A stretch of DNA of 64,000 nt, taken from positions 281,179 to 345,178 of the forward strand of contig NZ_KB894530.1 of assembly GCF_000374465.1 (NCBI RefSeq), in the 5' to 3' direction. Origin of the DNA: Ahrensia kielensis DSM 5890. GTDB lineage: Bacteria; Pseudomonadota; Alphaproteobacteria; Rhizobiales; Rhizobiaceae. Positions 26,735-36,675 of this stretch are shown here, piece after piece. Below the pieces are notes generated by a model. It was not told the DNA's origin and did no database searches. It worked only from the letters and a program-made list of their open reading frames with translations. Position 1 is the first letter of the stretch; each line of letters starts with the position of its first letter. Position numbers and translations under genes: made by a program.

Positions 26735-27540
26735 TGGCAGGCCGTAAACTTCTCATCTTTACTGATCTTGATGGCACTTTACTGGACCATGAAACTTATA
26801 GCTATGAAGCGGCACTCCCAGCTATTGAGAGGCTACGGCAGCTAGACATCGGACTTGTGCTGGCATCCTCCAAAACTGCTGCTGAAATAGCGCCTCTTCG
26901 TGCCGAGTTAGGGTTTTCACATTGTCCTGCAATTGTTGAAAATGGCGCAGGGCTTTTGGCCCCCCATATACAGGCGGGTGAAGCATCTGGAGATTACGCG
27001 AAAATTCAATCAGCCCTCAATACGCTACCCGATGAACTGCGCTCGCAATTTACAGGTTTTTCGCAAATGAGCGTTGAGGATGTTATTGCTATGACAGGCC
27101 TAACACGCGAAGCCTCGCAACTTGCCAAAAACCGGCAGTTTTCTGAACCCGGCATCTTTCATGGTACTTCGCAACAACGAGAAATGTTTTTGAAAGCTGC
27201 AAAAGGCGCAGGATTAATTGCCAAACAAGGCGGCCGCTTTCTGACATTTTCATTCGGCGGCGACAAAGCCGAACAGATGCAAGCAATTCTAGCAAAACAA
27301 AACAATGAAACATTCTCAATAGCGCTTGGCGATGCACCCAACGACATTGCTATGCTTGAGGCGGCAGATATTGGGATCATTATTCCGAACCCAGCACATG
27401 ATAAAATTAAGCACCTTGCCGGGGAAGATAATGGGAAAATCATACGCGCGTTCAAAAAAGGTCCTGAAGGTTGGAACCTAAACGTACTCAAACTCGTTGA
27501 AGATCATAGCGCTTTAGAATTAACTAAAAATAAGGATTAG
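26734..27540 (+). CDS. HAD phosphatase, probable glucosyl-3-phosphoglycerate phosphatase (MpgP type)
   Basis: The 268-residue protein is a Cof/MPGP-type HAD phosphatase. Motif I is FTDLDGTLLD, motif II is LVLASSKTAAE, motif IV is SIALGDAPNDIAMLEAADIG, with the C2 cap between II and III. AIVENGAGLL is typical of mannosyl-3-phosphoglycerate phosphatases. In this operon it should dephosphorylate the product of the downstream synthase to give glucosylglycerate. The ATG is placed at 26734, overlapping the phosphorylase stop by one base; a longer reading has no site of its own. Glucosyl versus mannosyl preference is inferred from the neighbours. Confidence 0.85.
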   Translation: MAGRKLLIFTDLDGTLLDHETYSYEAALPAIERLRQLDIGLVLASSKTAAEIAPLRAELGFSHCPAIVENGAGLLAPHIQAGEASGDYAKIQSALNTLPDELRSQFTGFSQMSVEDVIAMTGLTREASQLAKNRQFSEPGIFHGTSQQREMFLKAAKGAGLIAKQGGRFLTFSFGGDKAEQMQAILAKQNNETFSIALGDAPNDIAMLEAADIGIIIPNPAHDKIKHLAGEDNGKIIRAFKKGPEGWNLNVLKLVEDHSALELTKNKD

Positions 27541-27543
27541 AGA

Positions 27544-28758
27544 ATGGGTGACTTCCACCAGAATGGAAGTGTTGCGACACTTCATAATCTGTCAAAAATG
27601 CCTGTTGGCGACATTGAAAACCAACTACGTTCATTTGCACAAAACCGGAAGATTACACTCATATTACCATCGCTCTTTTCAGAACTACAAACGCCTGCGC
27701 TAGCAGGTATCGTCGATGAATTATGTAGTGCAGACTATATCAGTAATATCGTTATTGGGTTGGACCAAGCGAATGAAGAAGAGTTCAAGTTTGCAAAACA
27801 GTACTTTTCTATTTTGCCTCAAAATCACGATATTTTATGGAATGATGGGCCGCGCTTACGTGCAATTCATAACCGCTTAGCATACGCAGATATCGCCCCT
27901 AAAGAAGTTGGCAAAGGCCGCAATGTCTGGTATTGCATTGGGTATACACTTGCCTCACAAAATTCAGACGTGGTCGCACTGCATGACTGCGATATTGTAA
28001 CCTATAAACGCGAGATGCTGGCGCGGCTTGTCTATCCTGTTACAAATCCCAACTTCCCTTATCAGTTTTGCAAAGGTTATTATCCCCGTATCGCTGATGG
28101 TAAGTTGAATGGACGCGTAACCCGCCTTCTCGTCACGCCCTTGCTGCTCGCATTACAAAAAACATGTGGCCACAGTGACTATGTCGAATATTTACAAGGC
28201 TTTAGATATCCGCTTGCTGGCGAATTCGCTATGCGTACATCGATCTTACCCAATATGCGTATTCCATCCGATTGGGGTTTAGAGGTTGGTGTTCTTTCTG
28301 AAGCGTGGCGCAACTTGAACCGCAACTCGGTCTGCCAAGTCGACATTTCAGATGCTTACGACCACAAACACCAACCGCTTTCAAAAGAAGATGCGAATAA
28401 GGGCCTGTCGCGCATGTCAGCAGATATTGCAAAGGCACTCTTTCGCAAGCTCGCCACCGACGGCGTTACATTTAGCAATGAACGATTCCGCACTTTAAAG
28501 GCAACGTATTACCGCACCGCTCTCGATTTGATTGAAATGTACTACAACGATGCGATATTCAACGGATTGCACGTTGATCGCCATACGGAAGAAGAAGCGG
28601 TGGAGCTATTTGCGGCCAACATCGTCGAGGCTGGCCACACCTTCCTTGAGAACCCGATGGAAACACCCTTCATTCCAAATTGGAGCCGTGTCCAATCTGC
28701 AGATCCTGATATTTTACCGGATATTCTTTCTGCCGTTAGTGCAGATAAAGAAGTCTAA
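27544..28758 (+). CDS. gpgS: Glucosyl-3-phosphoglycerate synthase-like glycosyltransferase (GT81)
   Basis: GpgS couples NDP-glucose to 3-phosphoglycerate. The 404-residue protein has KITLILPSLFSEL at the start of the GT-A domain, GKGRNVWYCIGYTLA, the metal-binding LHDCDIVTY, and FCKGYYPRIADGKLNGRVTRLLV, then YLQGFRYPLAGEFAM and PSDWGLEVGVL, all typical of the GpgS/MpgS family. It starts 3 bp after the phosphatase stop. Together with the phosphatase it makes the compatible solute glucosylglycerate. Mannosyl specificity is not excluded, but the sequence looks closer to GpgS. Confidence 0.86.
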   Translation: MGDFHQNGSVATLHNLSKMPVGDIENQLRSFAQNRKITLILPSLFSELQTPALAGIVDELCSADYISNIVIGLDQANEEEFKFAKQYFSILPQNHDILWNDGPRLRAIHNRLAYADIAPKEVGKGRNVWYCIGYTLASQNSDVVALHDCDIVTYKREMLARLVYPVTNPNFPYQFCKGYYPRIADGKLNGRVTRLLVTPLLLALQKTCGHSDYVEYLQGFRYPLAGEFAMRTSILPNMRIPSDWGLEVGVLSEAWRNLNRNSVCQVDISDAYDHKHQPLSKEDANKGLSRMSADIAKALFRKLATDGVTFSNERFRTLKATYYRTALDLIEMYYNDAIFNGLHVDRHTEEEAVELFAANIVEAGHTFLENPMETPFIPNWSRVQSADPDILPDILSAVSADKEV

Positions 28759-28765
28759 GCGTTAA

Positions 28766-29335
28766 TTACGGCGTACCGTATGGGCCTTCGTCAAAACCAA
28801 CCAAGATTTGCAAATTACGCACACTTGGTTCCGGCAAGACAATCTGGTCATCTTTATAAATGAACTGAGATGCACCAGCACCTGGCGTCACCGTAACATC
28901 GAATTTGCCAAGGCGCGAATAAGGCAAGCCTTCGCCTGATTTAACCGCCACACGAATTGGCATATTAATATTGCCGCCCGTGCCTTTTGGACCATTCACA
29001 ACACGGCCAGCTGCCGCAACAGTGATGAAGAGCTGCCCGTTGCGATATTTACAAGTGCGCGTGACATCTGAAATCAGCGCCTGATAAATAACCTCATCGG
29101 CGTTACCGTCATTACCTTTTGTATAGGTTCTGAAATAAGCGGTGCCATCATTGAGGGTCACCCGCGGACAATAAGCTCGCAGATCATCTTCCGTGACCTT
29201 GTCCTCAGCCACATCCAATGTGTCTTGCGTTGTTGCTGTTTGGCAAGAAGCCAAAGCTATTGCCGAGATAGCCAATACACCAGCACGAACGAACTTACCT
29301 AAATCCAAGCTCTTATCACTTGCTAACAATGCCAT
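28766..29335 (-). CDS. Conserved lipoprotein of unknown function
   Basis: The 189-residue protein has a signal with a lipobox (IALASC, Cys at about residue 31), so it should be a lipoprotein. The mature part is mostly beta (RTYTKGNDGNADEVIYQALISDVTRTCKYRNGQLFITVAAAGRVV) and carries two further cysteines (YCPRV, RTCKY). It ends in ILVGFDEGPYGTP. Proteins of this kind recur in Rhizobiales, but I know no function. Convergent with the glucosylglycerate operon, 7 bp apart. Confidence 0.75.
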   Translation of the reverse strand: MALLASDKSLDLGKFVRAGVLAISAIALASCQTATTQDTLDVAEDKVTEDDLRAYCPRVTLNDGTAYFRTYTKGNDGNADEVIYQALISDVTRTCKYRNGQLFITVAAAGRVVNGPKGTGGNINMPIRVAVKSGEGLPYSRLGKFDVTVTPGAGASQFIYKDDQIVLPEPSVRNLQILVGFDEGPYGTP

Positions 29336-29571
29336 TTTTCACCCTTTGCCTACACTCGCAACGCTTTTCAGCGGATATGAATTCACATTTCTCTTCTATG
29401 CGCAATTGGGCAGCAATAGGTCAACTCTTGATCTATTTATAGCCACAAGGCATTTCCGTCTTATTTTTACGTGCAATCCTTTGCAGCGCAAAGAAATTAC
29501 GCTAATGAGCGGCAGACTTTAAAGCGAAAGCATAATTATGCTTCCTCATATCTTAAAGGTTTTTTAGAGCA

Positions 29572-30963
29572 GTGAAATATGTTTCGACACGTGGACAAGC
29601 CACGGCCCTTAGTTTCCGAGACACGATGCTGGCAGGTCTTGCCTCTGATGGTGGGCTTTTTGTTCCTGAAAGCTGGCCGCAATTCTCCCATGATGAAATC
29701 GCCAAACTGGCTGGAAAATCATATTCTGATGTGGCTATTGAAATCATGTGGCCTTTTGTTGAAGGCGAGATAGAACGCGCAGCTTTTGAAAGCATTGTTC
29801 GCGAAAGCTATGCGACATTTAGGCATGACGCCGTTTGCCCTTTGGTCCAAACGGGCGACAACGAGTTTCTACTAGAGCTTTTTCATGGGCCAACGTTGGC
29901 TTTCAAAGATGTCGCAATGCAGCTTATCGGCCGTTTAATGGACCACGTTCTAACAGAGCGTGACCAACGTGCGACGATTGTTGGTGCAACGTCAGGTGAT
30001 ACTGGCGGCGCGGCAATTGACGCCTTTGCTGGCCGTGATCGCACGGACATGTTTATCCTGTTTCCAGAAGGGCGTGTTTCGCCTGTTCAGCAGCGCCAGA
30101 TGACATCATCAACGGCCATAAACGTTCACGCATTAGCGATTGACGGTAATTTTGACGACTGCCAAGCGCATGTAAAATCAATGTTTAACCATGCTGACTT
30201 CCGCAATAGTGTTAGTCTTTCAGGCATCAATTCGATCAACTGGGCACGGATCATGGCCCAAATCGTTTATTATTTCACAAGCGCTGTCTCATTGGGTGCA
30301 CCACACCGCACCGTTTCGTTCTGCGTACCGACAGGCAATTTTGGCGATATATTTGCAGGCTATGCTGCAAAACAAATGGGCCTTCCCATCGACAAATTGA
30401 TCATTGCAACAAATGACAATGATATTTTGGCGCGCACATTGGAAACCGGCTCATATTCCATGTCCGGCGTTGTTGAAACAACATCTCCTTCTATGGACAT
30501 TCAGATTTCATCAAATTTTGAACGCCTTCTTTATAAGGCTTCTGATGATGATGACCGTGAAGTTACAGCCTATATGGGAACGCTCAAACAATCTGGTGAG
30601 TTCACAATCAAACCGGAAACACTCAAAGCAATCCGTTCAGATTTTTTAGCGGGTCGGGCGGATGTTGGGCAAGCTAAACAAACAATCAAAGATGTTGCCG
30701 AGCAGTGCAGCTATACGCTTGACCCACATAGCGCCATCGGCGTTCATGTGGCGCGCAATCACAAGCGCGATGGCGTGCCTATGATTGTTCTTGGAACGGC
30801 ACATCCGGCCAAATTTCCAGATGCTGTCAAGCAGGCGACAGGCGTTGAACCTGACCTGCCTGCATGGTTGGGAGATCTTATGTCTCGTAAAGAAAACTTT
30901 ACCCCCCTTTCATCTGACCTAAAAATAATAGAAGATTACATTTCAAAGCACACACGTGCTTAA
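29572..30963 (+). CDS. thrC: Threonine synthase
   Basis: ThrC converts O-phosphohomoserine to threonine with PLP. The 463-residue protein has the YVSTRGQA N-terminus, LASDGGLFVPESWP, the PLP lysine in HGPTLAFKDVAMQ, the phosphate-binding GATSGDTGGAAI, and VPTGNFGDIFAGY. The start is a GTG. It pairs functionally with thrB at 38.6-39.5 kb, which makes the substrate. The M16 peptidase gene follows after 55 bp, an order seen in Rhizobiales. Confidence 0.96.
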   Translation: MKYVSTRGQATALSFRDTMLAGLASDGGLFVPESWPQFSHDEIAKLAGKSYSDVAIEIMWPFVEGEIERAAFESIVRESYATFRHDAVCPLVQTGDNEFLLELFHGPTLAFKDVAMQLIGRLMDHVLTERDQRATIVGATSGDTGGAAIDAFAGRDRTDMFILFPEGRVSPVQQRQMTSSTAINVHALAIDGNFDDCQAHVKSMFNHADFRNSVSLSGINSINWARIMAQIVYYFTSAVSLGAPHRTVSFCVPTGNFGDIFAGYAAKQMGLPIDKLIIATNDNDILARTLETGSYSMSGVVETTSPSMDIQISSNFERLLYKASDDDDREVTAYMGTLKQSGEFTIKPETLKAIRSDFLAGRADVGQAKQTIKDVAEQCSYTLDPHSAIGVHVARNHKRDGVPMIVLGTAHPAKFPDAVKQATGVEPDLPAWLGDLMSRKENFTPLSSDLKIIEDYISKHTRA

Positions 30964-31018
30964 AATAATAACAAGTCGGCGTTTCTGAAACTAACATGAC
31001 CGGCACGGGAGCATATTG

Positions 31019-32332
31019 ATGACGGTGGAGACAACCGTATTGGCAAACGGAATTACCGTTGCCACTCAACATTTTGTACATGTCGAAAGTATTTCTCTTG
31101 GCATGTGGGTAAAAGCTGGCTCCCGCAACGAGTTGATTGATGAGCATGGCATTGCTCATTTGCTCGAGCATATGGCTTTTAAAGGCACAACAAATCGAAC
31201 GGCTCAAAAGCTTGTGGAGTCGGTGGAGAATGTAGGCGGCGATATCAATGCCGCAACGAGCGTAGAAACCACATCCTATTATCTGCGGATGCTCAAAGAA
31301 GACACAGAACTTGGTGTCGATATTCTTGCTGATATTTTGCAAAACGCAAAATTTGATGAAGGTGAACTTGCCCGTGAGAAACACGTTATTCTTCAAGAAT
31401 TAGGCGCTGCAAATGATACGCCTGATGATTGTGTATTTGATCGCTTTACAGAAGCAGCATACCGCCATCAGACATTGGGACGCTCTATCTTAGGCACCCG
31501 CGAAACACTTAAATCTTTCACTCCGGATATGATACGCGGTTATATTGACCGCGAATATTCAGGCGAGCGCATGGTTTTCGCAGCAACAGGTGCTGTCGAT
31601 CATGATGAAATTGTAAAGCTGGTTGAATCTCGTTTTTCTACCATTCAGAAAAAATCTAATTATTCGACATCACCCGTTGCCCATTATGTGGGCGGTGATT
31701 ACCGCGAACCGCGTGCTTTGGAAGACACGCAGCTGGTTCTAGGGTTTGAAGGACGCGCCTACCATGTGCGTGATTATTACGCGAGCCAAGTCCTTGCGAT
31801 GCTGCTTGGCGGCGGCATGTCTTCACGCCTGTTCCAAGAAATCAGAGAAAAACGCGGGCTGTGCTACTCCATTTATGCGTTCCATTGGGGATTTTCTGAC
31901 ACTGGTATTTTTGGCGTTCATGCTGCCACTGAGCCTGGCGATCTACCCGAGCTTGTTGAGTTGATTTTACGCGAACTCAAACGCGCATCTCAAGATATTA
32001 GCGATATTGAGTTGCACCGTGCACGAGCACAATTCCGTGCATCATTGTTGATGTCTGGCGAAAGCGCACCTGCGCGTGCAGGGCAAATCGCGCGGCAAAT
32101 TCTCTTATTTGGGCGTCCTATTCCAAACGCTGAACTTTTATCGCGTCTCGACAATTTGGATAAAGGGCGTATCAACGATCTTGCAAACCGCTTGTTTACA
32201 GCCTCCAAGCCTACAATTTCAGCTGTTGGGCCAGTCGAAAATTTGTTGGACATGCGTGAGATTACAGAAAAACTCGCTCAGTTTGGCGATCAAGGAACGG
32301 TACATCATCGCGCTCCTTCTGCTGCAGAATAA
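31019..32332 (+). CDS. M16-family zinc peptidase (processing-peptidase-like)
   Basis: The 437-residue protein is close to the bacterial relatives of the mitochondrial processing peptidase beta subunit. The inverted zinc motif HLLEH occurs in HGIAHLLEHMAFKGT, with the distal Glu region in LAREKHVILQELG. The second, inactive-like half contains VLGFEGRAY, LLGGGMSSRLFQEIREKRGLCYSIYAF. No signal peptide is seen, so it is probably cytoplasmic. GGGAG precedes the ATG by about 9 bases. Substrate unknown. Confidence 0.92.
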   Translation: MTVETTVLANGITVATQHFVHVESISLGMWVKAGSRNELIDEHGIAHLLEHMAFKGTTNRTAQKLVESVENVGGDINAATSVETTSYYLRMLKEDTELGVDILADILQNAKFDEGELAREKHVILQELGAANDTPDDCVFDRFTEAAYRHQTLGRSILGTRETLKSFTPDMIRGYIDREYSGERMVFAATGAVDHDEIVKLVESRFSTIQKKSNYSTSPVAHYVGGDYREPRALEDTQLVLGFEGRAYHVRDYYASQVLAMLLGGGMSSRLFQEIREKRGLCYSIYAFHWGFSDTGIFGVHAATEPGDLPELVELILRELKRASQDISDIELHRARAQFRASLLMSGESAPARAGQIARQILLFGRPIPNAELLSRLDNLDKGRINDLANRLFTASKPTISAVGPVENLLDMREITEKLAQFGDQGTVHHRAPSAAE

Positions 32333-32352
32333 TACTGCAAAATGGGGTCGGC

Positions 32353-32970
32353 GTGATTTTTTCGATAATATCAGGCGCGACAGCTGATCCGGTTACTAGA
32401 GGAAAAACTGTCCAACTGCGCTTTCCCCATGCTTCGGATTACGCAGCATGGGCACGCCTTCGCGCTGCAAGTTCTGAATTTTTACAGCCTTGGGAGCCGC
32501 GTTGGCCAAGCGATGATTTGACGCGCGACTCCTATCGCAAGCGACTTAAGCGTTATAATCAAGAAATTAAGGCTCAAACCGGCTTTCCTTTTTTTATAGA
32601 GCGGCGGTCTGACAAAGCACTTTTGGGTGGGATAAGTCTGGGACATGTCCGGCGCGGTGTTTCCCAATCGGGTCAAATAGGCTATTGGATTGGCAAGGAT
32701 TTTGCAGGCCAAGGACATATGCGTGAAGGACTGGAATTATTATGCAACTTTGCATTTTCCAGTTTAAATCTTCATCGTTTGGAGGCCGCCTGCGTCCCCT
32801 CTAATGAGCGTTCAATTGGACTCCTTGAAAAAGCCGGATTCGAGCGTGAAGGACACTTAAGGTCATACTTAAAAATTAACGGCAACTGGCAGGACCATAT
32901 TTTGTATTCACGTATTAACCCATTTCATGGCGCGGACTTTGGCTCGCGAACTGACAAAAGGGAAGCGTGA
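32353..32970 (+). CDS. RimJ/RimL-type N-acetyltransferase
   Basis: The 205-residue GNAT protein has VQLRFPHASDYAAWARLR, IGYWIGKDFAGQGHMREGLELL as the acetyl-CoA motif, and LEAACVPSNERSIGLLEKAGFEREG, the pattern of RimJ/RimL enzymes that acetylate protein N-termini. Start is a GTG preceded by GGGG. The stop is only 1 bp from the start of the EAL gene, so the two are co-translated. The real acceptor is unknown. Confidence 0.88.
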   Translation: MIFSIISGATADPVTRGKTVQLRFPHASDYAAWARLRAASSEFLQPWEPRWPSDDLTRDSYRKRLKRYNQEIKAQTGFPFFIERRSDKALLGGISLGHVRRGVSQSGQIGYWIGKDFAGQGHMREGLELLCNFAFSSLNLHRLEAACVPSNERSIGLLEKAGFEREGHLRSYLKINGNWQDHILYSRINPFHGADFGSRTDKREA

Positions 32971-32971
32971 A

Positions 32972-35881
32972 ATGGCTTTTCATAGAACCCATTGCTTGAA
33001 AACGTGTATGCACATGCTGCTTGTTTGCAGTGCATTGCTTTTATCTGCGCTCAGCGCCTTCAGTGCAGAAACAATTTCCATCAACCGCGATGATACTGCG
33101 CTTGATCTGACGAAGGCGATTTCAATATTTAGAGATCGAGGCGAAACCTTTCAGGTTTCCACGGCGCCTGATTCTGAAGGCATTGTGCGCACGATTGAAG
33201 TGCAAGCAAGCAATCGCGAAACAGCTGGCGATTGGGCTGTGATGGTGTTGGCCAATACAACCGATCAACAGATTGACCGCCTGATTGTTGCACCACATTT
33301 TAGAATGGCAGGCTCTGGGCTCCTATGGCCTGATTTGGGGTCAGACCGCATTGTTGCGATGACGCCGAGCTCTGGTTTCTCTCTTGATCGCCTTGACAAT
33401 AATGATGCAGATATCTTTTCGATCACGCTGAACCCAGGTTCCGTTGTTACTCTTGTCGCAGAGCTTTCCTCGCCCCACTTGCCGCAAGTTTATTTGTGGG
33501 AAGAAAGTGCCTATAAGGAAATCGAGAACTCCTACACATTCTATCGCGGTATTGTACTGGGCATTTCAGGGCTTTTAGCCTTGTTTCTCACTATTTTATT
33601 CGTGGTTCGGGGCACCTCCACTTTTCCGGCAGCGGCGGCTCTTGCTTGGGCTGTTCTTGCCTATATCACCATTGATTTCGGCTTTATCGAACAACTTATT
33701 CCACTATCTAACGACGATCTACGCACATGGCGCGCGCTTTCAGAAGTGGCGATTAGTGCAACGCTAGCACTGTTTTTGTTCACCCATTTAAGCCTCAACA
33801 GGTGGAATGACTCGCTTCACTATGGAGCCATCGCATGGGTTATCGCCATCGTTCTGCTCTCAAGCATCGTGCTTTATGATGCGACTATTGCTGCAGGCAT
33901 TGCGCGCTTGGCGATGGCCTTAACCGCTGCGTTTGGCTTTGCATTGATCATCGTTCTCAGCCTTCGCGGTTTTGACCGCGCTATTATGCTCATACCAGCT
34001 TGGGCTTTGTTAATGGCTTGGATTTTTGGTGGATGGATGACCGTCACCGGCCAAGTGGACAACGATATCATTCAGCCGGCTTTAGCGGGCGGGTTGGTTC
34101 TGATCGTTTTGCTTATCGGCTTTACCGTTATGCAGCATGCGTTTTCTGGCGGTACATTCCAACAAAACCTGTTCTCCAATGTCGAGTTACAAGCGCTTGC
34201 GGTCACCGGCTCTGGAGGCATTGTTTGGGACTGGGATGTTGGCCGAGATCGCTTGACCACAACACCAGACTTGGGCCGAAAATTAGGCATTGGCGTTGGC
34301 GCGCTACAAGGCCCAGCAAAAAACTGGCTAAAGCATATTCATTCCGATGACCGTGATAGTTTCCGCACTGCCCTTGATGCCGTGGTCGAGCAGCGCCGAG
34401 GAAAAATCAATCTCGATATACGCCTTATGACGCAAGAGAACCATTTTACTTGGTACAAAATCAAAGCGCGCCCTGTCGCTGGTGCCAATGGTGAAGTTAT
34501 ACGCTGTATTGGTACGGCCAGTGATGTCAGCGGCCAAAAGCGTGCAGAAGAGCGCCTTTTGCATGATGCCGTACACGATAATCTGACCGGTCTGCCTAAC
34601 CGAGAATTGTTCTTTGACCGCATTCGTAGTGTGATGGCATTATCAGCAGTCGATACTGAAATTCGCCCAACTGTTTTCATTGTAGATTTGGACCGCTTCA
34701 AAGAAATCAATGATAACGTTGGCATTTCGGCTGGTGATACGCTGCTCATAACTGTTGCGCGCCGCCTTCGCCGTTTACTGCGTCCGCACGACACATTGGC
34801 CCGAATTGGCGGCGATGTATTTGGCATTTTGCTTCTGTCAGAAACAGACCCAACAGAAATCGCCAACCTTGCTGATCAGCTTAAAAAGACAATCAAGGCC
34901 CCTATTTCTTTTGCCGAGCGTGAATTCGTCATTACACCATCAGTTGGTTTGGCAACTTGGGCACCATCACGCGTGCAAGGCGATGATTTGTTTAAGGATG
35001 CAGAACTCGCGCTACACCAAGCCAAACGTTTTGGTGGTGACCGTGTAGAGCCTTTCCGTCCAGCTTTTCGTGATACTGCTGGAAACGAAGTGCAGCTTGT
35101 TGCTGATTTAAGACGTGCGATTGAACGCTCTGAACTCACACTGGCCTATCAACCGATCGTAAAAGCGGCAACAGGTCACGTATCTGGCTTTGAAGCACTG
35201 CTTCGTTGGAACCACCCGCGCCGCGGCGAAGTATCACCATCTGAATTTGTACCCTTGGCAGAAAAGAATGGCCTCATAAGTGATTTGGGTCGTTATGCAC
35301 TAGAGCTCGCAGCCATGCAGTTGATGGACTGGGATGCAATTATGGCTGACACGCCCATCTTCGTGTCAGTGAATGTATCTGCACAACAGGTCGGCCAACG
35401 CGATTTTGTGAATATGGTCGACGGTATTTTGGCCCGTTATCCTGTGCGTAATCACACTTTGAGATTAGAGATTACTGAAACGACATTAATGCAGAATCCG
35501 GAACAGAACTGCCGCGTTCTGGAAAACATCAAGAAGTCAGGCATTAAGCTTGCTATTGATGATTTTGGCACTGGATATTCGTCGCTTTCCTATCTGACAC
35601 GCTTTCCGTTTGATACGCTGAAAATTGATCAGTCGTTTATGAGAAGCCAACCAACGAACCGCGATGTGATGCTGCGTTCAATTGTCGATATGGCTCACTC
35701 GCTCAATCTGGATGTTGTGTGTGAAGGTGTTGAGGACGATGAAGAGGTGACATTGCTGCGTGGTCTGGGTGTTGACTACATACAGGGATTTGTCGCTGGT
35801 GCAGCAATGAGTTCAACGGATGCAGCTGAAATTGTTATTCGTCAAAACCCGCTCATTATAACGGACGCTGCGGCTGAATAG
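32972..35881 (+). CDS. Membrane PAS-GGDEF-EAL protein with degenerate GGDEF
   Basis: This 969-residue protein probably degrades c-di-GMP. It has a signal peptide, a 7TMR-DISM-like periplasmic region of about 160 residues, several membrane helices (about 180-395), a PAS domain (about 400-525), a GGDEF domain (about 535-690) and an EAL domain (about 715-960). The EAL core is intact: YQPIVK, GFEALLRW, and IDDFGTGYSSLSYL. The GGDEF signature at about 612 reads GGDVF, so the fourth residue Glu is lost and cyclase activity is doubtful; it may bind GTP as a regulator. The ATG at 32972 is chosen for the GGGAAG upstream and the signal peptide that follows. Confidence 0.93.
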   Translation: MAFHRTHCLKTCMHMLLVCSALLLSALSAFSAETISINRDDTALDLTKAISIFRDRGETFQVSTAPDSEGIVRTIEVQASNRETAGDWAVMVLANTTDQQIDRLIVAPHFRMAGSGLLWPDLGSDRIVAMTPSSGFSLDRLDNNDADIFSITLNPGSVVTLVAELSSPHLPQVYLWEESAYKEIENSYTFYRGIVLGISGLLALFLTILFVVRGTSTFPAAAALAWAVLAYITIDFGFIEQLIPLSNDDLRTWRALSEVAISATLALFLFTHLSLNRWNDSLHYGAIAWVIAIVLLSSIVLYDATIAAGIARLAMALTAAFGFALIIVLSLRGFDRAIMLIPAWALLMAWIFGGWMTVTGQVDNDIIQPALAGGLVLIVLLIGFTVMQHAFSGGTFQQNLFSNVELQALAVTGSGGIVWDWDVGRDRLTTTPDLGRKLGIGVGALQGPAKNWLKHIHSDDRDSFRTALDAVVEQRRGKINLDIRLMTQENHFTWYKIKARPVAGANGEVIRCIGTASDVSGQKRAEERLLHDAVHDNLTGLPNRELFFDRIRSVMALSAVDTEIRPTVFIVDLDRFKEINDNVGISAGDTLLITVARRLRRLLRPHDTLARIGGDVFGILLLSETDPTEIANLADQLKKTIKAPISFAEREFVITPSVGLATWAPSRVQGDDLFKDAELALHQAKRFGGDRVEPFRPAFRDTAGNEVQLVADLRRAIERSELTLAYQPIVKAATGHVSGFEALLRWNHPRRGEVSPSEFVPLAEKNGLISDLGRYALELAAMQLMDWDAIMADTPIFVSVNVSAQQVGQRDFVNMVDGILARYPVRNHTLRLEITETTLMQNPEQNCRVLENIKKSGIKLAIDDFGTGYSSLSYLTRFPFDTLKIDQSFMRSQPTNRDVMLRSIVDMAHSLNLDVVCEGVEDDEEVTLLRGLGVDYIQGFVAGAAMSSTDAAEIVIRQNPLIITDAAAE

Positions 35882-35891
35882 ATTTTAGCGC

Positions 35892-36512
35892 TCAGGCACT
35901 TCCGGCTTGAGCAATAAAATGCGCAGGCGTTATACCCATTGCAACGAGCATGCGTTCATATTTTCCTTCGTGCCGTGGGTCAAACACGACATCAATATCT
36001 GCATCTAAAGTCAGCCATGCATTATCGGCGACCTCTTGCTCCAATTGCCCAGGGCCCCATCCAGCATAACCAAGCGACACAGCTAAACGCGATGGCCCTT
36101 CTCCATGTATAATAGAGCGTAGAATTTCGACATTTGAAGTCAGGTAGACATGTTCACAAATCGGGATTGTTGTATCGCAGTGGTAATCACCTGAATGTAA
36201 AACAAAGCCGCGGTGCTCATCGACAGGCCCGCCATAGCGTACCAAATTCGACGTTACGGCCGAGCTTTTAGAGATAGACTTTGTTTCTTGGCCAATATCT
36301 GTCTTGCTGATCAACTCTTTAATTGTCATATCGCACGGCTTATTGACCTGAAATCCCATAGCGCCATCATGTGAATGGGCGCACATATAGATGATTGACC
36401 GATCAAATATGGACGCCTCAAGCGTGGGCATAGCGAGCAGAAACTTGCCTTCGAATTGGCCTGTTTCCTCCCCATTATCACTCACCAAATTGTCCATGCC
36501 ATATATGCTCAT
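35892..36512 (-). CDS. YqgE/AlgH family protein (UPF0301)
   Basis: The 206-residue product is a UPF0301 member, with FLLAMPTLEASIFDRSIIYMCAHSHDGAMGFQVNKP near the N-terminus, RYGGPVDEHRGFVLHS, and SLGYAGWGPGQLEQEV. The function of the family is unknown; AlgH was linked to alginate regulation in Pseudomonas. I use the ATG at 36512 to fit family length; an ATG at 36596 would add 28 residues without resemblance. No strong ribosome site is visible. Divergent from the DsbD-N gene. Confidence 0.86.
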   Translation of the reverse strand: MSIYGMDNLVSDNGEETGQFEGKFLLAMPTLEASIFDRSIIYMCAHSHDGAMGFQVNKPCDMTIKELISKTDIGQETKSISKSSAVTSNLVRYGGPVDEHRGFVLHSGDYHCDTTIPICEHVYLTSNVEILRSIIHGEGPSRLAVSLGYAGWGPGQLEQEVADNAWLTLDADIDVVFDPRHEGKYERMLVAMGITPAHFIAQAGSA

Positions 36513-36675
36513 TCGAAAATCGTAACATTCTGCCAAGAAATTGATAGCCTTAAACTGGAAGAGGACTTTCGCACCGATGGCTCCAAGAAAATGCAAATGT
36601 GTATTTTCACGAAGAAATGATTGATTTTTAAAGATGGTGATTTGCGATTTTCACACCGCATGCGAATAAGAAAAT

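Noticed and set aside
34339-34866. A 175-codon Arg/Ser-rich frame antisense to the EAL gene
   Set aside because: Composition is typical of an antisense shadow, and the sense frame carries PAS and GGDEF domains.
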